Below are positions 32,130 through 45,900 of a DNA stretch of 64,000 nucleotides, one piece after another. Location: contig NW_026970628.1 of assembly GCF_963678635.1 (NCBI RefSeq), positions 1 to 64,000 on the forward strand, read 5' to 3'. The notes under the pieces are model-generated. The model made no database searches. It was given only the letters and a program-made list of their open reading frames with translations, and was not told the DNA's origin. The stretch is from Symsagittifera roscoffensis. Its lineage: Eukaryota; Xenacoelomorpha; Acoela; Convolutidae. Within the stretch, counting starts at the first letter, position 1; each line of letters begins with the position of its first letter. Both the position numbers and the translations under genes were made by a program.

Positions 32130-33535
32130 ATATGTACGTATATATTTATTTATAAATATCTATGAACTATTAATCTATGTATACATAATTGGAATTTATA
32201 TAAATAATCATATTTTGGTTCAATTTATGAATATACATGCAATCTGCCGACTTTTTAGCGCTTTTACAACTTCTGATAGTTTTTTCATAAATTCCGATGT
32301 TACATTTTTTTCTGGTACCGCCTACAAACCTACTCTCGGGTATCAGATTAACCGACAAAAATCACACACACAAGCTTCTGAGTTGGCTCTTAAAACATGA
32401 CACAATTAAAAATTGTTCATTGAAAAGAAAACTCGCTTTTGTGTTCCAACTTATCCGAAAGTGATGCTGTTACCATTCAAAATCAGAGGTTTTTACTTTA
32501 AGGTCAAAAACCTTGCCGGAAGCTGTTTTTTTTGTCATTTAAACTTTTTAAACAAATTTATCAACTTTTCTAAAGATTCTTTCTGATGCAAAAATCCGCT
32601 AAAGGTCTCAGGAAACAGAAAGTCTTAATAAGAGTAACCAAAGCTGGCGCAATCCAGTTTTATTAAAACTGAGTTAGTGAAACGAAAATGAAACTGTGAC
32701 AAAGAGGAATAAATGTGACTGTTTGTGAATTTTTTCTTTTTGTTTTGAAAATTTTATCAATTTTTATTGTGGATAAAACTACTATATCGGCCTTAAAATC
32801 AGTTGGAACTTTCAAGGTTTTGCCTTGATACGAGCAGTCTTGTTGGTGTTATTATGGGACCACAGGAAAATAGCAAAAAAGGCCCTGAATTGTTTTAGGG
32901 AATTAGCTGATTTCAATGTATACAGCATATGTTATTGGTGTTAGCGCGGTGTTAGTCATTTCATAAAGAACTTCTTGGGTCAGCTTTTAGCAAAAATGTT
33001 ACTTAAAACTAAGAAAACTCTTTAACCTTAGGAACTAAAACTTTAATTAATTAAATCTTGTTTCTGTTTGTGATTCAATGTGTTTATTGGCCGTAGTTGA
33101 TGAAGTTTCTTTCTGTTCAGGCTCAAGTTATTGCAATAAGTTATGATATATTGAATTGTTCACAAAAAAGTTCAGTTGGAAGATAATTGTTCAAAAGCCC
33201 ATATACCACAGTTGCTAAATAATCGTAAAAGCCTATGAATGAAAAAGAATTGTTCGGATTATGGTGAAAAATGTTATTTTGAGTTTTTCCTGACCGTCGT
33301 TATTGTCATAGGAATAATGGGGAAACAAAGCAAATTAAAATTTTTCAGGAAGGCAAAACAATACATCTTCTTCAATTTGCTTAAAATGGATAGGCAATAA
33401 CAGTTATTAAAATGAATGCAGTGATTGATTGCCCTAAGCGATCGAGAAAAATTCGGGTAGAATGCTTATTTGAAGATAATTACATATGGGGATCTAGAAG
33501 TATCCAGTAGCTGCGCTAAGGATTCAACTTTCTCA
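32130..33535. other. Unannotated AT-rich stretch
   Basis: Nothing is recognised. Open frames at 32107-32400 are AT-driven and overlap a MITE end. Confidence 0.5.
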
Positions 33536-33540
33536 TCACA

Positions 33541-33740
33541 TTAGCATTACGAGGCCAAATTGTGCAGTGGATAGGCTCACATATTTGTGTCTGTATGTTC
33601 CTGGATTCCAGAGGCAAGGCTGTTAACAAGTGAAAATTTTGTCGGAACGATCAAAGAGAATGAAAAGAACAAAAGAAGAACAAAGGGAGTGTCAATTTCG
33701 CGGAATCTGCTTACAATTCACAAATTACACAGATTGTACT
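33541..33740 (+). repeat. Candidate tRNA-derived SINE
   Basis: GTGCAGTGGATAGGCTC resembles an RNA polymerase III A box. TTCCTGGATTCCAGAGG, about 35 bp on, resembles a B box with a short deletion, in tRNA-like spacing. The 3' body is shared with 31775-31870, so it is repeated at least twice. Confidence 0.4.
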
Positions 33741-34144
33741 CGTAATGAAGATTGAAAATTTGTGAAGCTATCATTAAAAACTTTTTCCTTCGCGAAAAGG
33801 TCAAAAAAGGACCTTTCTGAACAAATTAGAAATTGATGTTTTGTAGAAACTTATAGAAGTTCTTATAGAAGTTTTATATTGCTTTATCAAATTCGAGAAC
33901 ATTATCGGGGTAACTGAGATTATTGAGTCAAATAAACCTGAAGTGTATGTCCGTTCTTCTCAGCACATTTCAAATTTACAAAATGAAATAATAATTTAAG
34001 CTTTTTTTTAAACTGCAATTAATTTTTACAGCTCCATGTTGCATCTATCACATAAATCAAGTGTTTGGTTCAAAGATGCCAAATGGATCTCAAAACACAG
34101 TGAAAGTAAATGACAGTTCTCACTATCTTAATGTTTAGTCTGAG

Positions 34145-34252
34145 TGTTTTTGCCTCCAATGGTGACACTAGGAGGAGACTCTGGCAAACAACAATGGTCT
34201 TAAGTCGCTGAGCTAAACGCATTTAACCAACTGAACTCGGTCTCCAGAATTG
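34145..34252 (-). repeat. Candidate tRNA-derived SINE, second type
   Basis: On the minus strand GACCGAGTTCAGTTGGTTAA has the look of a tRNA 5' half with A box. GCCAGAGTCTCCTCC, about 45 bp on, resembles a degraded B box. It is different from the 33541 element. Confidence 0.35.
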
Positions 34253-34481
34253 TTTATGAATAAATAATCCTTCAAATTCAGTAAACATTGAGCGTGCCTA
34301 AAAATGATGACGAACCTTATTTTACATAAGCACTCCTCCTTCAAAAATTTCCAGAAAATAGGCTTATGCTTTATTATTTTTTTTCTACATTTCAATTAGA
34401 TCATTATAGCGGAAACGCCTAATTGATCCGACCTTCCAAGAAAGCGGTTGTATATAAGTTTTTCCAGGAGACTACCCATCC

Positions 34482-35284
34482 CTGGCAGAAAGTTAGAGGA
34501 ATCAATTTGGCCACTTTAAGGCAATCTGGAAAAATGGCATCATCAAAACAATCCAAATCAGAACAGTTTTGAAAAGATTGGTGTTCCAGAATTGGCAACC
34601 TATCATTAAACCAACTGTCGAAAACGAAGTCATTAAAACGCAGAAAATTAATTTCTGATTTTTCAACCAATTTTCTTGTCCCTTCCCCTCTAATTTTGTT
34701 TAGAACTTTGAAAGATTTTCTGTTAATTGCCTTAGCTAATTTTTTTGCCGTATTAATTATTAGTTTTGCTTCTAATTATTTATGTCACCAAAATTTCCAC
34801 TACTTTTCAAAATTTTTTCTTCTTCAGAAATTCCAAGACGATTATATATTTTTTTCAGACATTTTTTCTCGGCGGCAGCAGTTTTAACTTGATTATTTAT
34901 CAAGAACTTACGTATTTTATTTCATTTTTTTTGATACACATGAATAGACTTGTTTAATTGCTTTTAAATTTTTGGATTTTCGAGGTTCAGCCCTTTTCTG
35001 GTCGTTTTTCGGGATGCTTCCAAATTCTTTCAGATTTTCTCCACCGTTCGTAAGTTTAAGGGCATAATGATCTGTTAAAGATGTTTTCAGAATATCTATG
35101 TAACCGGATGCTTTGGAGAGATTTAAGCCAGTTTTCGATTGGTTGGTTTCCGAAAGAAAACTTGTCCAACCAAATTTTTTGTATTTAGAGCTATTTTGAT
35201 ATTAAAATCACTAGATTAGAAATTTTTTTAAATTTGGGTTTCTTGACAGACTTCGTGTCAATTTCAAAATTGAATGCAGTACTT
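34482..35284. repeat. 0.8-kb direct repeat, left copy
   Basis: It matches 38631-39411 in the same orientation. Both start CTGGCAGAAAGTTAGAGG and end GAATGCAGTACTT, with abrupt boundaries and about 92 percent identity by eye. No terminal TG/CA, TIR or clear target duplication was found. It could be an LTR pair, a non-autonomous element present twice, or a segmental duplication. Confidence 0.8.
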
Positions 35285-37190
35285 GTTCCTTCTATTATGA
35301 TTGGTTTAAGCGTTGGTTAATACTCCCCTTTCTATTAAATAGTTTATCATGTTGATGTTTGAGTTGGAATGAAATGAAAAGTGGAAAATTTTCAAATAAA
35401 ATTAAACATATTGTTGTCAGATATATCTAAATACCAGCTAAAAGTAGGTTCTGCTTACGTTCTCTACAAATGTACAAAATATCTAAATGATAAATAACCG
35501 TGATAAGTAAATTTGCTGTAGAATTCTGAAATTCTGATTGGATGAAATTTTGTTGGAAGTTTCTAGAATTTGGAAGATTCTAGAATTTAATGTGACACGA
35601 CTTCTCATAAAAAATTTTGGAGTTAATGTGTAAAATCTAGAACCTTTTGACTGAAATTCTCTGGTGGAATTATTCTACAATTTTCTTAGTTCTATGGAAT
35701 CTTCTTTTTCAGTTTTTGATTATTTAAAAACAAGTTGACTAAAAAGTTTTTAAATACACCATCTAAGCTCTGTTCAGAAGCTTGCATCTAGCCAGATGAT
35801 CGGATTAGCTTTTTTGAAAGGATTCGAAAAGTTCAAAAATCATACTTTAATTTGTTGAAAATTCTTTAATGTTTCATTGATGGCTATGGTTCTGTAAATA
35901 GTGAGAATATCAATTTTCTTTTGCATATGTCAAATTTAATTGTATTTCAATTTAAGCGCTTCATAACATTCACGTAATTTTTTTTACACTTTCGCAAAAA
36001 TTATCTCAGAAGTTTTTGCAAATCTATTGGTTCAACAATTATGCAAAAAACTAATTTTTTTTAATTGGGTGCGAAAGTTTTGATTTTTTAACAAGAAAAC
36101 AAAAGTTTTTTTTTTCAAAAGTTTTTGCTTGGTGAAAACCTTGTTTTGAACTAACTTTTTAACAAGTTTGCCGAAACTTTTAGGTTTTTTTTATTTATTT
36201 TTTTGCAAAAACTTATGCAAAACATTAACTTATTTTTTCTCATGCATATGCGAAAAACGCAAAAATTTTGCAAAAAACATATAAAATTATTGTTAAAAAA
36301 ATTCGATACTGATGTTTTTTATAGTGCTATTCCCTATCTTAATACCTTGCTTCTCTGATGTTTTTGATCAAAATAGATGCAAAAACTGGTGTTTTTAATC
36401 ATCAAGCTGAAAGTAAAGAAATTCATAAATTTTATTTATTATTAGTGCAGGAAAGACTGGTTACATTTTTTTTTATATGCGAAATCTTCTTTGGCTTCTA
36501 AAACATGTTAGCTAAAAATACTATAAAAAACTTTGCAGGATGCGAAAATGCTTATGACTTTTTCGAAGAGGATGAAGTTTTTTTAGTGGTTTTGTAAACA
36601 AGAAATGGAAAAGTCTAACTTCTTTTTTCTATGCAAAACAGTGTAGTGAAAATATTTAAAAAGTTTTTGCAAAAAAATAACAATTTTGATGTCTTCGATA
36701 ACTAATTTTTATAACAATACCTTTTTTTCATGTTTTTGATCAACATACATGCAACAATTAATGTTTTTTTTTTAAATGCGAAACTTTATTTGATTTTTTA
36801 ACTTGTGTGCAACAAAGTTTGAGAAAAAAGTGCAAGATGCAAAAAATAGAATAGATTCTTCTATCTTGTGTGCAGAAAATTGTGATAATTTTTATCATGT
36901 ATGCAAAAATGTTTTGAAATTTCTTACAATATGCTCAAACTGTTTTAATTTTTTCACCAAATTTGCAAAAAAGTTAGTGAATTGTTTTGCAATAGGCAAA
37001 ACTAAACTGACCCAACTGCAAAATTGTTTTAACGAATTTTTCTATGAAATTGTCTATCTCTTACCTTATCTCTTTGATTTGTTTGTTCCTATCTCTGGAA
37101 ATAAAAATAATACATGAAAAAAAATTACAAAGCACAAGATAACAATCAATTTCTTAACAAATCGTAGAGCTGTCGAACAGTTGAGGAGTT
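35285..37190. other. Low-complexity T-rich region with GCAAAA motifs
   Basis: TTTTTGCAAAA-type words recur throughout, especially at 35950-37060. The 104-residue open frame at 36803 is a by-product of these words. No gene is recognised. Confidence 0.55.
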
Positions 37191-38630
37191 TATCAGGTTC
37201 TCAATGGAGCGCAAAAATGGTCTTAAAACCATCGTCGGTGTTCCATTTTTGGTTCGCTTACTGGAGTCCTTGGTTCAGAGAATCTCTCATCCTCTTCGAT
37301 TAAAATTGCGTTCTCCACAGATCCTTCTCCTTCCCAATATAAAAAAAAAACATTCACAGGTTAAGCCACATGCCTTGTTCCTCAGTCTGTGATACCATTC
37401 CCATCGTTCCAAGCTCATTCTTTGTGATGGGAACCTGAATCTGTTGATGTTCACTGAAGACTCACCTCATGACTTAAATCATGTGCCACACTTGGATTGG
37501 GAGATTCAATTGGGTAAAAAGACCCCAGAAGCTGTGCTTCGCACTTGTATTTGAATCAATCCAGGGGAAAAGTCGACTGAGTAAAAAAGATTGTTGTTTT
37601 GAGCCGAAAAGATCAGGTTGAGAAACTAGTTGAAGATACTGAGTAAAAAAAAGAATTTTGACTAATTTAGAGCTGAGAGAGGAGCTAGTTGACTTGAAAA
37701 CAAAAGAGAGGAGCTAATTGACTTGAGGTAGTTAATTTGAAAACAAAATGATTTTTACTTCAGAGTTAGGAGTACCTTCAACTCAAATGTATGGGTTCAA
37801 CCAGTCAGAATGGACTTTCCGTATATGGATATTGTACATATCCAAACAGAATTTAGCTCCCTTTTACAAAATTTTCAATGAAATGTCATTATATTATCAG
37901 AAATAAGGTTCAATTTAAGGTATAGTTTTTTCAATTTGTCTTTATCAATACAAAAATTGTTCATTTATTTTAGCTTACTTTTTCCAATCTGAGGACCTTT
38001 TACGGAACCAAATCTTCCAAAAATTAAAAATATACTTAGAGGAAATTGCAAAAAAATAACCGCTGTAAAAGAAGAAAATTTGTTGATAAAAGTAACAAAA
38101 GATTAGCGTAAAATCACCTTTTCTCATTTTTTTTATCAAATGAAAAAAAGTGTTTGTGTATAATGAATGAGGAAACGCTGATTTTTGAAAAACTCGTCAG
38201 GTTTTTGACTTTGATATAAATTTGAGAAAGTATCACAAAATTTATGAGATTTTCAAAGCAAATATCTGGAAAGCCTAATCCAAACCGAATCATACAGGTT
38301 TTTGAACTTTGAAAACTTTTAAGCAAATGAAAGAAAAAAGAAATTGCTGAGGAAGGGAGGGAACAAAATATTCTCAGAAAAATTATTATACATTTTTTGA
38401 TTAACTTTGACTTTTCTAAAAGAAATTAAGTTCTTTTCAAGTGTAATTAGAAAGAAATTCAAAGAAGCGTTGATACTCAATACACGGTTCAAAATTGAAT
38501 TTTTTGGTTGACTTAGTTTTTCTAATTAGCCCCTTACTTAGTCGGATAACTCTTTTTTTTGTAAAACATAAAAAGAAATGTCCCTAGTCAATGACGTCAT
38601 TACCATAAAAAGAACATTAGAAAAAGGCGT
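37191..38630. other. Unannotated region between the 0.8-kb repeats
   Basis: A slightly GC-richer patch at 37195-37560 contains a short open frame without a recognisable motif. The rest is AT-rich spacer. Confidence 0.5.
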
Positions 38631-39411
38631 CTGGCAGAAAGTTAGAGGAATCAATTTGGCCACTTTAAGGCAATCTGGAAAAATGGCATCATCAAAACAA
38701 TCCAATTCAGAACTTTCTGATAAGATTGGTGTTCCAGAATTGGCAACCTATCTTTAAACCAACTGTGGAAAACGAAGTCATTAAAACGCAGAAAAATAAT
38801 TTCTGATTTTTTAACCGATTTTCTTGTCGCTTCCCCTATAATTTTGTTTATAATTTGGCAAGATTTTCTGTTAATTGCCTTAGCAAATTTTTTTTGCAGT
38901 AATAATTTTTAATTTTGCTTCTAATTATTCATGTCACCAATTTGCACTACTTTTCAAAATTTTCTCTTCTTCAGAAATTCCAAAACGATTATTTATTTTT
39001 TTTCAGACATTTTTTTCGGCGGAAGCAGTTTTAACTTGATTATTTATCAAGAATTTACGTATTTTTTTTGATACACATGAATATTCTTGTTTAATTGCTT
39101 TTAATTTTTTGGATTTTCGAGGTTCAGCCCTTTTCTGGTCGTTTTTTGGGATGCTTCCAAATTCTTTCAGATTTTCTCCACCGTTCGTAAGTTTAAAGGC
39201 ATAATGATCTGTTAAAGATGTTTTCAGAATATCTATGTAACCGGATGCTTTGGAGAGATTTAAGCCAAATTTTGATTGGTTGGTTTCCGAAAGAAAATTT
39301 GTCCATCCATTTTTTTTGTAATTAGAGCTATTTTGATATTAAAATCATTAGATTGAAAATTTGGGTCTCTTGACAGACTTCGTATCAATTTCAAAATTGA
39401 ATGCAGTACTT
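38631..39411. repeat. 0.8-kb direct repeat, right copy
   Basis: It matches 34482-35284. It ends exactly where a compositionally different, GC-richer island begins at about 39412. Confidence 0.8.
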
Positions 39412-41300
39412 CACCTAACAGAACAATCAACATTAAATTTTTACCCTAAATTTTTTATGAACAACTTCGATAACCTAATGGATTTAGTAGAAGCCTTTGA
39501 TGGACCAGCCATAGATGTTGATCGAGCGGCATTTTGCTCAGGATGATTAAGAGGTAGTAATGCTGACGCCTGCACTAACAAACATCTCAGGGCATGGCAA
39601 CAGTGGAAGTCGACTGCCCCTTCGAAGTCTTGTTGATGGCAATCTGGGGCAGGCATGGACGGCTAGTTCACCTGAGCATGCGTGTAATGAGTTGGAGGAA
39701 CATTCCCTGGGGGGACCTGACTCACTAGCCTGGGCTGGGCAGTATAGTGATATATCAGCCAGAAGAGATGCCTCTCCCCACTTGATCTCAGCCTGATTTG
39801 AGAAGTCACAAAACCATACATAAATTAATGAGTAGCGAGGCAGCCTCGCCTGAATCACAACTGGGAGCGGCCGTGCTAAAAAAGAGGGCAGGAGTAGAGG
39901 AGGAAGTACATACGAATGAGACGATGGAAGACATTACAGAGGAAGAAAACCAACTGGTCAGAGTAAAAAGGAAGATAGAGGCATGTGAACACGGCTATGC
40001 GAGCACTGAACGAAAAACAAGAAGAATAATTAGATCATCTAAAAAAAGAACACAAAAAACGACTTGCGCACTTGAAGCAGACGAAACGTACGGTACCTGA
40101 GAGAGACTTCCCAAACAGGAACCCAGCTGTGGAAATCATGATACCACGAGAACTAAGTCAAACGACGGAGATGCAAGACTCGTTAAGATCATGAAAACTG
40201 TCGATACCGGACCCAAGCGATACCTTGGGAGACCCAATAGTGGAAAGAACTATGAGACAGCTAGTTGAAGCAGCCGATCTTATCGTGACCAAGTAGAGTG
40301 TGCCAGGTTTGGAGTTGACCGCACCCTATGGAGTGATTGATGACACAGGCATATTGAAACTCTCCAGAAGACAACGAAAGCATCTGATTCCAGAACCGCG
40401 GCAACTGATGGATCAGGACAGAGTTCCTGTCCGCTCATAAGGCTTTTTGAAACTGCCCCTGAAGAAGCAGTCTCGAGTGATTGATGTGCCTAAAAACAAT
40501 TAGATCAGAAATCCTCAATCTAGGACGACAATACATCCACGATGCAGACTCGGTCCAGTGAATCAGACAGAAAGCCTAGAACATCTAGATCTGAGACGAT
40601 GGCGCCTAGATCAGGGCTAGCTGATGTTGTCAAGACCAGTAACTTCTCACTGGCACATCTACAAACAGGATATGACAAAGTTGTATCTTCAATTAATCGG
40701 CTTTGCTTCGAACGGTGCGAATGCTGGACGGTGCGAACTTATCCGTCAATGGTTTATACTTGATTAAAAGAATAGATTGGCTGAAGACTATTTGAGCTCG
40801 ATAACCGCAATAGAACTGGCCGAGCTCGAGAGACTATCATGGAACAACTAAATGGGTCCAGTCAACGCCAGAACAATGCAGGACGCGAGGGTTATTCATG
40901 ATGAACAAAGAAGAAATTAATAACCAACAAGGCTTTTGAAGAAGATATCCCGCAACGGACAACAGTTGTAGATGTTCAAGCAAGGGCGAGCTATCAGGCC
41001 AGGGAACAAAGAGCATATCCAAAGTTCTTGGAACATGAATGTGACGTGGAGCGTTACGGCGACTTGAAATTCAAGATAGGTGAGGCCAAGCTGAGATGAA
41101 AAGAGCAAAGATAATGGTGATTGGAGTTCGGACTATTTAAACACCTCAAAGTCGTTCTTCTGGACCGGGCGATAGTGCTAGCAGGAGCTGAGCTCGCTTG
41201 GATATCAGTGGCCATTAGAATTCAAAGGCGAACAGAAATGAACCCGATAACGATTGTAGACGATAGTTGCAATTCTCTAGGGAAAAGATGATCTTCCTTG
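39412..41300 (+). pseudogene. GC-richer decayed coding-like island, possible retroelement fossil
   Basis: Base composition and codon-like periodicity differ sharply from both sides. Plus-strand frames give plausible protein pieces (a Glu/Lys-rich stretch near 39870-40060; RASYQAREQRAYPKFLEHE near 40980-41040), but the region is heavily broken. A charged, Gln/Arg-rich character following an 0.8-kb repeat would fit a gag-type fossil behind an LTR. No diagnostic motif confirms this, and a dead host gene is also possible. Confidence 0.4.
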
Positions 41301-42385
41301 GTTATTGGATGCAATTATTTCATTCTTTGGTGAAGTTATCAACGTTTTGATTTAATGACCCAGCAGAGCAAGCTCCATGTGATTCAACAGAAAAAAACTA
41401 AAAAAGAAAGAAAAAATTATTACATGGTGAAAATAAGTCAAACTTATAGAATGGGTTTGCTCATACTAACTCACCAAGTCAAGTATCAGAAAAACTATAG
41501 CTCCCCTACAGTTTGATTATGCCATTACGGGGAGGGCTATAGATATAACAAGGAAACAGGTTGTGTAGTTATAAATACCCGAAAAAGCACCGATTCTTTT
41601 GTATGAGTCAGCAATGAGCATAGATGTGAAAAGACACGTGGTACAATTAATTATGTGTCAGTAAGCAACAGCAACATTTTGTATCGTGAACATTTTTGAA
41701 AAAACTCGATACACGCAGAGTCGAGTTAATTACAATTTGAGGTTCAACATAGACATAGACTGTTGCTTATCTGGCTTGAAACACATTTTGAAAATTTGAA
41801 CAAAATACCCACTTAAGACAAACTTTCACGTTCAAACTTGAGTTTTGTTTTCTAGTTTGGTTTAGTTAATTGATCTAGGAGAAAATTTGATTTAGTGATT
41901 CATTTTTTTTGAAAATAAAACTAGTTAAAAATTTGAAACATTAGTGCAAAATATACAAATTGCACTAGTGTTTCAAATTTTGCACTGGTTTTTCAGCTAT
42001 TGCCTTACTGATTTAATTATTGTGCTAGTTTTTGTATTTTGGCTATACTGAAAACGTGTGCTTTATTTTGTTTAAAACATATGCTTCGAATATGTTTCTG
42101 GGCCTTATTTGAAAAACAAAAGTATGCAAAATTTAATTACATATAATTCACGGAAATATTTAGTATACTGAAGTTTGATTTTTCAAATAAAGAACGGACA
42201 CAAAATGAAAACATGTTTTATTATATAAATACTAAAGCATAAGCGTGCAACAAATTTCATTTAAACGTATTATGAGTGAGCTAATGATATGAAAGTCAAA
42301 CTTTGAAAAATTTTCAGCAACAGTTGGAATGTTTTAAAATATGACTGCTTCACTGGGGCTGGTGGGCAAATTCAAAAGCTCTAGC
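41301..42385. other. Unannotated AT-rich spacer
   Basis: No gene or clear repeat is seen. Confidence 0.5.
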
Positions 42386-42970
42386 GGACAAAATTAGGCT
42401 TAAATCCAGGATAATACTCTGTAAAATTCCTGTTTCTAATGTAAAATTGGGTAAACATTCCCTCCGAAATTCAGAAAATTTTTATAATGTTGTGTAGTTA
42501 TACGTTTCGAATAATCTGAAAGTATCAAAATTTGGTTTCAATGACTAATCAAGGTAATCTGGGTCTGAAAATGCCAGTTTTACTCGTCTGCACTAAATTT
42601 TTTTTCTTCGTGTGAATAAGTAACAAACGTCTGCGTTGAGTAAAAATTTCACACTGATCGTTCCCATTTTCTCGCTGAGAATGTTTAACGTTGCATGAAC
42701 AAACTTTTCTTGCTCTGCTTTTTCAAGACAGAATTTACTACGATGCAAAACTTAACTTAGTGCAGATGAGGAAAACTGTCAATTTCAGACCCGGATTACA
42801 TTGGTAAGTCATTGAAATCAAATTTTGATACTTTCACAGATGGTAGCTCTGATCATTTGCTCTCGGTCAAGTACAAGGTTTACTGAATTTCGACGGAATT
42901 GTATTCCAAAATATACAATGAAAACAGGCCTTTTACAGAGTATAATCCAGAAGTTGCCTTAATTGTGTCC
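42386..42970. mobile_element. Fold-back element with about 215-bp inverted arms
   Basis: The left arm (42386-42600: GGACAAAATTAGG..., ATACTCTGTAAA, GAAAGTATCAAAATTTG, AATCTGGGTCTGAAA, GTCTGCACTAAA) is matched in reverse complement by 42755-42970. Arm identity is roughly 75-80 percent and the spacer about 150 bp. The ends read GGAC(A)AAATT. There is no coding capacity and no clear target duplication. Confidence 0.8.
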
Positions 42971-45900
42971 TCTTTTGTAAGATAAAATCATTATAATGAA
43001 AGACAATAAAAACGTAACACTCATTTTTTGAAGACAAGCGAACACTTTGTTACCGTTTTTTGATACGCTGCTTTTGATCAGACCGTGATTTTTTTCTTTT
43101 GAAACACTCAGAGAGCATAAAATTACCTATAGTTTTGAAAACGTACGATAGTTTTGAAAAACGTGACACGATTCATATTTTTGAAAAAAAAACTTGGCAC
43201 CAAGCACTGGCAAATGTAAACTTGTTTTCTGCTTCATTTCGCTGCATTTTTTCTTAGAAGAAGTGATTACGCTGCAATCAATTTTAACGAGGTTTCGAAC
43301 GAGATAAGCTATTTGATCATACCAATTCTACTACAGGTCAATTTTCAGAATTTGAATTTTGACTGATCAAATACAGTAGTGGACAAAACTCAGCTTTTTT
43401 ACTCGCTAAAATGTCTAATTCCAAGGATCATTTCGAAAAACATTTTAATAAAACTTACGATCATTTTAGATTCACTACAAATGATCTGAACTAAGCTCTC
43501 TGAAATTTTCAGTTTATATCTTGAAGCTCTTAGTTGGATTTTCCAGGACTGAAATTGTCAATGTTCACCGTTTATAGAGAACTTTTTTTAAAGTGAATTT
43601 TTTTTCAAAAAAAAACGGAAAAAAATAGATCGTACATTTTTTCAAATGAGAAAATGGCAAGGCTTAAAAGGTGACAATTTTTCTCAGTTTTTTTCATATC
43701 GTTTTTTATTCTTGAAACATTTATAACAAATGGTGACAGTTGGCATTTATCAAGAGAGTGCTTTAAATTAAAGTTGAAACAAACGTAGTCGGAGTTGAAT
43801 ATTGAAAACCAGCATTTTAGAGAGTGTAAACCTATATTTGCGTTTAAATTTTTTCCACTAGTGTAATTGTTGTCAAAGAAGGACCTTGAAGATTGAAGAA
43901 TCATTTAGGGAAGATTTTTTTCACTTGGTTGAAAATAACCTTTTTCAGAGTTTTCAGCCATTCCAATTTGAGCACAGTACATGTTGGCAGGACTGGATTA
44001 AAATGATATTTATTCTAAGGAGGAGATTTTTTACTTAGTTTAGTAGCTTGCGACGCTTATTTGGGGTCAGCTTGTTACATAGTCCTAGAGTTTTGAAAGA
44101 AGAAAACGTCTAACGTTCTATAAAATGAGTAGCGATATTTTTTATTCAATCTAATCATTTTTGCGAGCGTAAAATTTTGAGGAAAAGTTCTTTATAGAAC
44201 TCTATATTTCTGACACGAAAAAGTTTCTTGCAGTTTAAACGCTTTGAAAAACTTGCTGCGCTCAACAACAGACTTTATTTGATTTCATGGTAGAACTGAG
44301 GTATTTTTTTCCGTATTTAGAAACTTTGACAGTCAGTTCTAAATGCTACAAAATAGAGCTTAATTGGAGTAAAATTCTGCTGTCGATATCAAGGTTCCTT
44401 TCCGGGTTATAGCAAAATGAAATGTGTTGATTGAAATCTGATGGCCAAGCCAAGATGATACAGTCCACTTCAAAAACAAAAACGAGTGATAAAAAACCTT
44501 GGATAATTTGATGTATTCAAGCCAATTGCTTTTAAATTTGCTGCAAGTATATTTCACAGATACTTCAAATTGTTGTCGCAACAAGAGTGTGTCGGTTTAT
44601 GCTGCAATCTACATATCTCAACTCTTCATTGAATCAAACTGCAGCCGGTTTGATTGTTGGCCGACAGTTCTACGGTGATTTGCTATCAAGGCGAGAAATC
44701 AAAAAATAATTAGTACACCAGCGGCACCAGAGTTTCATAGATAAGATTGGAACAACAAAGAAGTTTGCTCGAGAAAACGAAAGCAAAAAAAAACAGATAG
44801 AAAACTTGGCACAATTGAATTAAATTTTGCTGGAGCAAACAAGAGAAATTATGAGTATGATATCGGAAAAATTGGAGCACGACAACCGAAGTTTTCTATA
44901 CTGTTTTTTTTTCACTAGATTTTTGTTCAAAATCGGTTCAACGCAGTTCTTTGATTCGATTCAAACTAACGTCGACTCCAAGATTTAAACTAAAATTATC
45001 AAAGAAACTAGGAACGAACAAAGTAAAAAAAAAATATTAACAAAATGAGGATAATGAAGATCAATAAATGATGTTAATTATAAATCATAATGAATGGCCA
45101 ATTTTGATTAAAATCAACTAAAATCAAAAGAGTGTCAAATTGCTTTCTCTGAAGGATTAGCATGAAACGACCTTAAGACCTCAAAAAATTTTTGTTTAGT
45201 GATTATCGGCAGAAAACTAATTCAGACCTGTTGATTGAATCCAGCAGAAATGGAGAAGGAACAATAAGTCCTAACAAAGCAACGTTTTCCTACATGTAAG
45301 TATACTCGTTTTCTTTTAGCCTTCTGGTTCGTTTTTATCAGTTTATTTTGACTACGTATTTAATCATTTTGTGAATCTCAATTTCAATTGTCTAGGAAAA
45401 TTGTGAAAGTGAAATTATTGTATCACAACGGATGGCAAAAAAAGCCTTCACATGTGTTTTTGTTTCAGTTTTCAAAATAAAAAAAAATTAAATAAAGGAA
45501 AATTTTGGCAAGGTTCATAGCCCTTTGGGTGACCAAAATTTTTTTTCTCGAACATAATATATGTCAAAAAAGTGAGAGAAATTGAGCGGATCGCAAATGA
45601 ATTTAAATTGAAAATTCTATCAGTGTCCAGAAAACTTGGTTAGGAATTTTTTCTGATTTGGAGCGCAAAACCTGGCTGAATTAATTCTGTTTTTTTTTAA
45701 TCTATGCCATCTTTCATGTTTTTTTCCAGCATTTTAAAAAAAAATTTAAAATGTTTGTTTTTCAAAAACCTTACAAGAGCTAAGTGTGTCGTCTTTGAAC
45801 ATGCGGATAAAATGGTTTTGGACCTGTGAAGTTGATGTGTTTTAATCTTTGAGAATTCATGTGTTGAAGCAGGAGCGTCTGACACGATGCTTCTGGTAGC

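Noticed and set aside
36803-37117. 104-residue ORF
   Set aside because: It is produced by repeated TTTTGCAAAA-type words in a low-complexity region; Phe/Asn/Lys/Cys composition reflects this.
34482-39411. Simple LTR retrotransposon bounded by the two 0.8-kb repeats
   Set aside because: There are no TG/CA ends, no primer-binding site or polypurine tract, no target duplication and no retroviral motif in the 3.3 kb between them.
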